Positions 5,093-9,510 of a DNA stretch of 9,510 nucleotides are shown in pieces. Origin of the DNA: JAGQUL01 sp039811765 (lineage in GTDB: Bacteria > Actinomycetota > Thermoleophilia > Gaiellales > SKUG01); NCBI GenBank assembly GCA_039811765.1, contig JBDHZF010000095.1, forward strand, positions 1 to 9,510. The letters run 5' to 3'. Every line of letters starts with the position of its first letter. Positions within the stretch are counted from its first letter, which is position 1. The notes beneath the pieces are model-generated. The model saw only the letters and a list, made by a program, of their open reading frames with translations. It did not search any database and was not told where the DNA came from. The position numbers and the translations under genes were made by a program.

Positions 5093-6988
5093 ATGTGTGG
5101 CATCGCCGGAATCTTCGATAGAAACGGCGAGCATGACGCGAGCGCGGTCTCGCGAATGCTCGACGTCCAGGCCCATCGCGGCCCGGACGGCAGCGGCGTG
5201 TGGGTGGATCCGGGCATCGTGCTCGGGCATCGACGCCTCGCGTTCCTGGATCTGTCGCCCGAGGGCGCGCAGCCGATGCAGTACGCGGAAGACCGCTACG
5301 TCGTGACCTACAACGGCGAGATCTACAACTTCGTCGAACTGCGCGCGACGCTCGAGCGACTCGGCCACGAATTCCGATCGTCGAGCGACACCGAGGTGCT
5401 GCTCGCCGCGTACGCCGAGTGGGGACCGGACTGTCTGGCTCGCCTCAACGGCATGTTCGCGTTCGCGATCTGGGATCGCCGCGAGCGCACGCTGTTCGCC
5501 GCACGCGACCGTCTCGGCGTGAAGCCGTTCGTGTACGCATGGGACGGCAGACGATTCGCGTTCGCGAGCGAGACGAAGGCGCTGCACGCCGCAGGGCTTG
5601 TCGACGGCGGCATGGACCCGGACGCGGTGTACGAGTACCTCGCGCGCGGCTACACCAGCGAGGGACGATCGTTCCACGCCGGCGTGCGCGAGCTCGAACC
5701 CGGCACCGCGATCCTGCTCGGCGAGGACCTGCCGTTGCGCACCTGGCGGTGGTGGGATCCCGCGCGCGACGAGGACGCTTCCTTCACAAGCGCCGCCGAA
5801 TGGGCGGACGCCATCGGCGAGCTGCTCGACGACGCAGTGCGCATTCGCTTGCGCGCCGACGTGCCGGTGGGCGCCCACCTCTCCGGCGGCTTGGATTCCA
5901 GCGCGATCACCGCCGCGGCCGCGCGTCACCACACCGGCAGCGAACCGTTCCATGCGTTCACCGGCGCGTTCACCGACGACGCCGCGAGCGACGAGCGTCG
6001 CTGGGCTCGCTCCGTGGCCGCGCATGCCGGCGTGCAGATCCACGAAGTGGAGATCGGCGTGGACGAGCTCGCCGACGAGTTCGCGCGCATCCTGTGGCAC
6101 ATGGACGAACCCATCGCCGGACCGGGCGTGTTCCCGCAGCTGAAAGTGTGCGACCTCGTTGCCAACCAGCACGTGAAAGCCGTGCTCGGCGGCCAAGGTG
6201 GGGACGAGTTGTTCGGCGGCTACCTGCGCCACCGCGCGCTCTATTTCAAGCAGCGCATGTCCGGCGGTTCGGGCATGGCCGCTCGCGCCGGCGCAGCGAT
6301 GGAACTCGCGCGACTCGCGCGCGGGGAGTGGCGACGCGTGCGCCGCACCAGCACTCGCGTCACCGACGCCCAGCTCGATCCGCAGTTCCTCGCGAGCGTC
6401 GACCCGATGCTGCGCGAGCAGGTCCGGCGCGGCGCGTTGTCGCACGCGAACGTACGCGATCTGATGTGGCACGATCTGCGTTGCTACCTGCCTGGTCTGC
6501 TGCATGTGGAAGACCGCACGAGCATGGCCGCGTCGATCGAGAGCCGCACGCCGCTGCTCGACTACCGGCTCGTGGAACTCGCGCTGCGCATCCCCGCCGA
6601 CCTGCTGTTCGAGCGCGGCGAGCCCAAGCCGCTGCTTCGCCGCGCCGTGTCGTCGTGGCTGCCGAGCGACGTCGTGAATCGCCGCGACAAGAAGGGCTTC
6701 CCCACGCCGCTACATTGGTGGCGCGAGCGTCCCGCGCTGCGCGAGCTGGTGCTCGATTTGACGATCGCCGGTCGCGACGGCGGCGAACACGGTTGGAGCG
6801 TGCCCGACGCGGCACGTGCGCCGACGGTGTTCACGCCCGACTACCTCGCAGGCGTCAACGCCTTCCAGCCCAGCGAGCTGTGGACGGTGCTCACCGTGAA
6901 CGGTTGGCTCTCGCAGCTCGACGCGGGCCGCTTCGCGCGATCCTCCTCCTCCGCTTCCCGTTCCTCCTCCGCCGCCGCCGCTGCTTGA
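5093..6988 (+). CDS. asnB: Asparagine synthetase, glutamine-hydrolysing (AsnB type)
   Basis: This 631-aa two-domain cytoplasmic enzyme has the usual family length. The N-terminal class II glutamine amidotransferase domain (about 2-215) has Cys2 in MCGIAG as the nucleophile, HRGPDG (28-33), HRR (46-48), TYNGEIYN with Asn74, and SDTE with Asp99. Ammonia passes to the C-terminal synthetase domain (about 235-610), which has the PP-loop SGGLDSS at 264-270 for ATP pyrophosphate binding, GGQGGDE at 366-372 and KKGFPTPLHWW near the end. The reaction is ATP-dependent amidation of a carboxylate, normally aspartate. An ATG four codons earlier (5081) is in frame, but Cys must follow the initiator Met, so 5093 is the start. 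The C-terminus is a Ser/Arg/Ala low-complexity tail. Next to a uronate epimerase and glycosyltransferases it may amidate a sugar acid instead; the sequence does not decide this. No clear ribosome binding site is seen. Confidence 0.9.
   Translation: MCGIAGIFDRNGEHDASAVSRMLDVQAHRGPDGSGVWVDPGIVLGHRRLAFLDLSPEGAQPMQYAEDRYVVTYNGEIYNFVELRATLERLGHEFRSSSDTEVLLAAYAEWGPDCLARLNGMFAFAIWDRRERTLFAARDRLGVKPFVYAWDGRRFAFASETKALHAAGLVDGGMDPDAVYEYLARGYTSEGRSFHAGVRELEPGTAILLGEDLPLRTWRWWDPARDEDASFTSAAEWADAIGELLDDAVRIRLRADVPVGAHLSGGLDSSAITAAAARHHTGSEPFHAFTGAFTDDAASDERRWARSVAAHAGVQIHEVEIGVDELADEFARILWHMDEPIAGPGVFPQLKVCDLVANQHVKAVLGGQGGDELFGGYLRHRALYFKQRMSGGSGMAARAGAAMELARLARGEWRRVRRTSTRVTDAQLDPQFLASVDPMLREQVRRGALSHANVRDLMWHDLRCYLPGLLHVEDRTSMAASIESRTPLLDYRLVELALRIPADLLFERGEPKPLLRRAVSSWLPSDVVNRRDKKGFPTPLHWWRERPALRELVLDLTIAGRDGGEHGWSVPDAARAPTVFTPDYLAGVNAFQPSELWTVLTVNGWLSQLDAGRFARSSSSASRSSSAAAAA
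6940..6985 (+). repeat. TCC/GCC pyrimidine-rich low-complexity tract at the end of the synthetase gene
   Basis: The last codons of the asparagine synthetase gene are runs of TCC and GCC triplets encoding a Ser- then Ala-rich tail after the conserved fold. The triplet phase keeps the frame, so slippage would change tail length without frameshift. The tract ends directly at the stop codon. Confidence 0.6.
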
Positions 6989-7011
6989 CGAACGCCGTCC
7001 GCCGCTCGGGC

Positions 7012-7017
7012 TACAGT
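7012..7017 (+). promoter_or_regulatory. Candidate -10 element TACAGT upstream of the HD-domain gene
   Basis: TACAGT fits TAnnnT and lies in the 74-nt gap after the synthetase gene, giving a predicted 5' leader of about 40 nt with the AAGGAG site at 7049-7054. A TTGACG at 6985-6990 resembles a -35 but the 21-nt spacing is too long for a standard promoter, so only the -10 is proposed. Confidence 0.35.
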
Positions 7018-7048
7018 CGATGGACGCATCGAGGCGGCAAGCGCGATC

Positions 7049-7054
7049 AAGGAG
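7049..7054 (+). promoter_or_regulatory. Ribosome binding site AAGGAG that fixes the HD-domain protein start
   Basis: AAGGAG sits 8 nt before the ATG at 7063. The reading frame is open far upstream through the synthetase gene, so this site and the family's N-terminal OB-fold position decide the start. Confidence 0.8.
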
Positions 7055-7062
7055 CAGTGCGA

Positions 7063-7989
7063 ATGGCGAGCACCGTTGAGCAGATTCGATCCGAGTACGA
7101 CGGCGCGAACGGTCGCCCGTTCTTCTCGGAGGGACGGTTCGCCGTCGTCAACTGCACGTTCAAGGAGAGCCGAACGGGCAATCGCTTCGCGACGGTGGAG
7201 CTGCGCGACGGCACAGGCTCGTTCACTGCTCGCTGCTTCGACGCCGCGCTCGTTGGCGCGCTCGAGGACGCGGGCGCGATCGACGCGCGACTGAAGGTCG
7301 AAGAGTTCAACGGCTCGATGAGCTGCATCATCAACGCGTACGACGTCGCGCAGCTCGCGCACGAGGACGTGCTGCGCCTCGGCGGCCTCGATCCGGAGGT
7401 GCACGCGAAGCGTGTCGCGATCCTCGAGCAGTGGCTCGCCGAGTGCGATGGAACGGTCTATGGCGACGTGCTGCGCGCGTGCTTCGCCGAGCCGGGCACA
7501 TGGAACGATTTCTGCATGGCCCCGGCCGCGGTGCGGCTGCATCACGCCGAGCCGGGCGGGCTCGTGCGTCACCTGGTGGAGGTCGGCACGGCCGGACTCG
7601 CGTTGCTCGAATCCACCGGCGACGCCTACGATCGACCGTACTTCCTCGCGGGCGTTTTCTTGCACGACATCGGCAAGCTCGACACGTACACGCTCCCACC
7701 CACGATCAGCTACACCGCGCAAGGACTGCTGGGCGAGCACCAGATCTGGTCCACGTTCCGGCTGGCGAAGGCGTGCGCGGCAGTGGGTGCGCCCAAGAGC
7801 GTCGAGGCGCGCCTTCTGCACATCATCGAGCAAGCCCACGGCGCCTACAAGCACGCGGAGTGGCAGGACGCGCTCGGCGTGGAGGCGAAGGCCTTGGCCG
7901 CCGCGGATTTCTTCAGCTCGCGCTTGGGCGAGACCGAGAAGGAGCGAAAGGCGCACGACGCGCTCGATCGCCTGCTCGCCGAGGAATAG
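7063..7989 (+). CDS. OB-fold plus HD-domain protein, YhaM-like 3'-5' exoribonuclease
   Basis: This 308-aa soluble protein has the domain order of YhaM. An N-terminal OB-fold nucleic-acid-binding domain spans about 20-95 (GRFAVVNCTFKES, then a TVELRDGTGSFTARCFD strand pair). A linker helix follows, then an HD metal-dependent phosphohydrolase domain from about 150 to 295. Likely metal ligands in order are His170 in GGLVRHLVEV, His201-Asp202 in FLHDIGK, His226 in GEH, His253 in LLHII and Asp282 in AADFF. HH at 160-161 followed by AEPGGL matches the family's opening motif. Known YhaM degrades RNA and single-stranded DNA 3' to 5' and takes part in RNA turnover in Firmicutes, so activity here is inferred from all motifs being intact. 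It has a strong ribosome binding site and is followed by a hairpin terminator, so it may be an independent unit or the last gene of a larger operon. Confidence 0.85.
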   Translation: MASTVEQIRSEYDGANGRPFFSEGRFAVVNCTFKESRTGNRFATVELRDGTGSFTARCFDAALVGALEDAGAIDARLKVEEFNGSMSCIINAYDVAQLAHEDVLRLGGLDPEVHAKRVAILEQWLAECDGTVYGDVLRACFAEPGTWNDFCMAPAAVRLHHAEPGGLVRHLVEVGTAGLALLESTGDAYDRPYFLAGVFLHDIGKLDTYTLPPTISYTAQGLLGEHQIWSTFRLAKACAAVGAPKSVEARLLHIIEQAHGAYKHAEWQDALGVEAKALAAADFFSSRLGETEKERKAHDALDRLLAEE

Positions 7990-8214
7990 ACCCGAGAAGA
8001 AGATGATAGGCGGTCCGACGCCGATCGGACCGCCTATCGAGTTGCTTTGGAAGGGTGTTGCTATCTCGGGAAGCGCAGTCGCCGAACCGCGAAACCCGAT
8101 CTGGACACCGGGATTGTCGTCCTCGCCAGTGGATCGTCCCCGTCATTCGTGTCCCTGTGGGGTGTGTCCCACATCCCTACTGAACCACGGGTTCGCGAAT
8201 CGCGCAACCCCCAT
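7990..8214. other. Convergent intergenic spacer without a visible gene
   Basis: The 225 nt lie between two convergent genes. They contain the hairpin at 8004-8039, a smaller 6-bp hairpin TGTGGG/CCCACA at 8156-8173 with a 6-nt loop, and most of an interrupted hairpin at 8180-8218. No tRNA cloverleaf, coding-like frame, promoter for either neighbour or repeat array was recognised. Confidence 0.6.
8004..8039. terminator. Hairpin terminator after the YhaM-like gene, possibly bidirectional
   Basis: A perfect 13-bp inverted repeat (arms 8005-8017 and 8026-8038) extends by one inner A-T pair and one outer wobble pair, leaving a 6-nt loop. It starts 15 nt after the stop at 7989. On the + strand it is followed by only a weak T-rich run (TTGCTTT). 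On the - strand it is followed by TCTTCTTCT, so it could stop transcription from both convergent genes. Weak U-tracts are usual for terminators in high-GC actinobacteria. Confidence 0.75.
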
Positions 8215-8218
8215 TCAG
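8180..8218. terminator. Interrupted hairpin overlapping the stop of the Ppx/GppA gene
   Basis: Nested arms CTGAA (8180-8184)/TTCAG (8214-8218), GGGTT (8189-8193)/AACCC (8206-8210) and CGCG/CGCG (8194-8197, 8201-8204) give 14 pairs with an internal loop, one bulged C and an AAT loop. The structure includes the TGA of the - strand gene. No U-tract follows on the - strand, so a terminator or RNA 3'-end stabiliser is only a guess. Confidence 0.35.
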
Positions 8219-9231
8219 CACATCGTTCGGCCGAATGGCTCGGGCATTCCCTCGATCCCCTCGTCGAAGGCGATTTTCCCTGCCAGGAGCGCGATTCCGT
8301 CGAGGATGTCGCGTTCGGACGTCTCGAGTTCCTCGATGCCGAAGTGCGCCAGCAGCTCCTGCAGCACCAACAGCCCGCCGAGAATCACGGGCGCGCGCTT
8401 GGGTTCGAGCCCGTTCACCTGTTCGCGCTCGGCGAGCGGCAGGCACGCGAGCGTGTCGACGACCTCGGCGAGCTGATCGGCGCCGAAGCTGAAGCCGTGC
8501 ACGAGATCGGGGTCGTAGGCCGGACGATCCAGCAAGATCGCGCTCACGGTTGTGGCTGTGCCGGCCACGCCGATCGCGAGGTCCACATGGCCGGGCTGCG
8601 GGAATCGCTCCGCGAGCAGCGCTCGCACATGATCGCGTGCGTGCTGCAGCGCGTCGCGTGACGGCGGATCGCCGGCGTCCGAGAGAAAACGCTCGGTGAC
8701 GCGGACGCTCCCGAGCTGGAACGAGTGTCGGTCGACGATCGCGCCGCGATCGATGAGCACCACTTCGGTGCTGCCGCCGCCGATGTCAACGAGCAGGCCC
8801 GAGCCACGCGCGGCGCGAGCCGCAGTAGCCGGATCGCTCGTCACGCCGCTCCACGTGGCTTCCGCTTCCTCGACGCCGCTCAGCTCGACGGCGCGAAAGC
8901 CGAAGCCGTGCTCGACTTCACCGAGGAACGCCTCCCCGTTGTCGGCGTCGCGCACCGCACTCGTGGCGGTCGCGAGCACGAATACTGCCCCGAGCTCGCG
9001 CGCGACGCGCCGGTACTCGACGAGCGCGTTGCGCACGCGCGTGATCGGTTCGGGCAGCAAGATCCCGCGCGAATCCACACCCTCGGCCAGGCGCGTGATC
9101 GTGGACCGACGCTCGATCACGTCGTGGACCAGCGAACCGTCGTCTGAACGTCGAACGTCGGCGACGATCAGTCGCGTCGTGTTCGACCCCATGTCCACTG
9201 CGGCGATCCGAACCTCGTCACGCGTCGCCAT
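8215..9231 (-). CDS. Ppx/GppA-family phosphatase (exopolyphosphatase / pppGpp phosphohydrolase-like)
   Basis: This 338-aa protein is a complete short Ppx/GppA of the ASKHA (actin-like ATPase) fold. These enzymes hydrolyse terminal phosphate from polyphosphate or convert pppGpp to ppGpp in the cytoplasm. The motifs are phosphate-1 AAVDMGSNTTRL (10-21), ATATSAVRDADN (88-98), SGVEEAEAT with the probable catalytic Glu121 or Glu122, phosphate-2 DIGGGSTEVVLI (149-160), and GVAGTATTVSAI (221-232). A C-terminal ERDILDGIALLAG helix closes the domain. It lacks the extra HD/C-terminal domain of E. coli Ppx, as usual for the short actinobacterial type. The start is supported by AAGGAG 7 nt upstream. It overlaps the upstream gene by 14 nt, indicating a shared transcript. 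Polyphosphatase versus pppGpp activity cannot be told apart here. Confidence 0.9.
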   Translation of the reverse strand: MATRDEVRIAAVDMGSNTTRLIVADVRRSDDGSLVHDVIERRSTITRLAEGVDSRGILLPEPITRVRNALVEYRRVARELGAVFVLATATSAVRDADNGEAFLGEVEHGFGFRAVELSGVEEAEATWSGVTSDPATAARAARGSGLLVDIGGGSTEVVLIDRGAIVDRHSFQLGSVRVTERFLSDAGDPPSRDALQHARDHVRALLAERFPQPGHVDLAIGVAGTATTVSAILLDRPAYDPDLVHGFSFGADQLAEVVDTLACLPLAEREQVNGLEPKRAPVILGGLLVLQELLAHFGIEELETSERDILDGIALLAGKIAFDEGIEGMPEPFGRTMC

Positions 9232-9510
9232 CGGATCGCTCCTTCGTGGGAAGCACCATGTCGAGGATCATGCGGCGGATCCTCGTTCGTTCGCGTGGGA
9301 TCGCGTCGAGCAGCCAGCGCAGCTGCGACACGTCGGCGCGCAGTTCGGCGATCGACTCCGCGAGCGCCTCGCCCGACTGCGCGATCGCCTCGGCGCGCTG
9401 GCCGGCTTCCTGCACGGACGCGTCCAACCGATCGACGTGCACGTCCACGAGCGTGGTGGCCGCGTCGCGCACCACGCTCAAACGCTTCCAGTCGCGCCAA
9501 ACGACGAGCG
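9218..9510 (-). CDS. Hypothetical coiled-coil-like protein (partial, 5' end outside the window)
   Basis: The last 96 codons and the TGA stop are visible; the frame stays open to the window edge. The segment near the edge is Trp/Arg/Lys-rich (VVWRDWKRL). It is followed by a long Ala/Glu/Leu/Val-rich helix with heptad-like spacing and no Pro for about 55 residues (from VDVHVDRLDASV to ADVSQLRWLLDA), then a basic turn (IPRERTRIRRM) and an acidic end. This suggests a coiled coil. No catalytic motif or membrane segment is visible and the family was not recognised. An internal TTG at 9481 is a possible start, but the continued open frame and coding-like residues upstream favour a longer protein. 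It overlaps the Ppx/GppA start by 14 nt, so the two are probably co-transcribed. Confidence 0.65.
   Translation of the reverse strand, partial: LVVWRDWKRLSVVRDAATTLVDVHVDRLDASVQEAGQRAEAIAQSGEALAESIAELRADVSQLRWLLDAIPRERTRIRRMILDMVLPTKERSDGDA
9239..9244 (-). promoter_or_regulatory. Ribosome binding site AAGGAG of the Ppx/GppA gene
   Basis: The - strand reads AAGGAG 7 nt before the ATG at 9231, inside the 3' end of the overlapping upstream gene. It fixes the start of the Ppx/GppA protein. Confidence 0.8.

Noticed and set aside
5057..6505. Long open frame on the - strand (482 codons) opposite the asparagine synthetase
   Set aside because: The opposite strand encodes a complete enzyme with all motifs; this frame is a composition shadow.
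6985..7017. TTGACG plus TACAGT as a full sigma-70 promoter
   Set aside because: The spacer is 21 nt, too long for a standard promoter. Only the -10 candidate was kept, at low confidence.
6841..7956. Open frame on the - strand (371 codons) opposite the HD-domain gene
   Set aside because: It is antisense to a clear OB-HD protein and has no recognisable domain.
8185..8212. GGTTCG sequence resembling a tRNA T-loop
   Set aside because: It is part of an extended palindrome; no acceptor stem, anticodon arm or D-loop of the right spacing surrounds it.
8047..8661. Open frame on the + strand through the convergent spacer into the Ppx/GppA gene
   Set aside because: Most of it is antisense to Ppx/GppA. 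It has no ribosome binding site or motif, and the stretch before 8215 looks non-coding.
1..9510. CRISPR array, insertion sequence, prophage or toxin-antitoxin content
   Set aside because: No regularly spaced repeats, terminal inverted repeats, transposase, integrase or toxin-like small gene pair was seen on either strand.

Overview
The window is very G+C-rich DNA with strong G/C preference at third codon positions, GTG as well as ATG starts, short intergenic gaps and little T-tract termination. Together with a small gene of the actinobacterial MSMEG_6728/Pyr_excise-like family and a short single-domain Ppx/GppA, this suggests an actinomycete-type bacterium. Acidimicrobiia or a related deep lineage is a guess; the genus cannot be read from the sequence. 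No mobile element, CRISPR array, tRNA or rRNA was seen.

Region 1 (1-4646, + strand) is a tightly packed polysaccharide-assembly operon. It holds the Pro/Ala-rich 3' end of an unknown gene, two GT4 glycosyltransferases, a D-glucuronyl C5-epimerase-family protein, and a third GT4 glycosyltransferase. The stop/start junctions are 2 nt apart (TGA-cg-ATG), GTGA overlap, ATGA overlap, and 1 nt apart (TGA-c-GTG), so translational coupling is likely. The epimerase suggests that the glycan contains a hexuronic acid that is converted to its C5 epimer (GlcA to IdoA type chemistry). This is the most interesting content of the window.

Region 2 (4658-6988, + strand) holds a 131-aa protein of the MSMEG_6728/pyrimidine-dimer-glycosylase-like family, apparently with its own leaderless-type promoter, and a 631-aa glutamine-hydrolysing asparagine synthetase (AsnB type). 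The synthetase start should be placed at the ATG that exposes the catalytic Cys2. In surface-glycan clusters AsnB-like proteins can amidate uronic acids, which would fit the C5-epimerase, but free asparagine synthesis is equally possible.

Region 3 (7063-7989, + strand) is an OB-fold plus HD-domain protein like the 3'-5' exoribonuclease YhaM, with a strong ribosome binding site. It is followed by a near-perfect hairpin that probably terminates transcription.

Region 4 (8215-9510, - strand) runs convergently. A partial coiled-coil-like protein of unknown function overlaps by 14 nt the start of a complete Ppx/GppA phosphatase gene. The 225-nt convergent spacer (7990-8214) holds hairpins but no visible gene. 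Across the whole window the palindrome CGATCG is about tenfold more frequent than base composition predicts.
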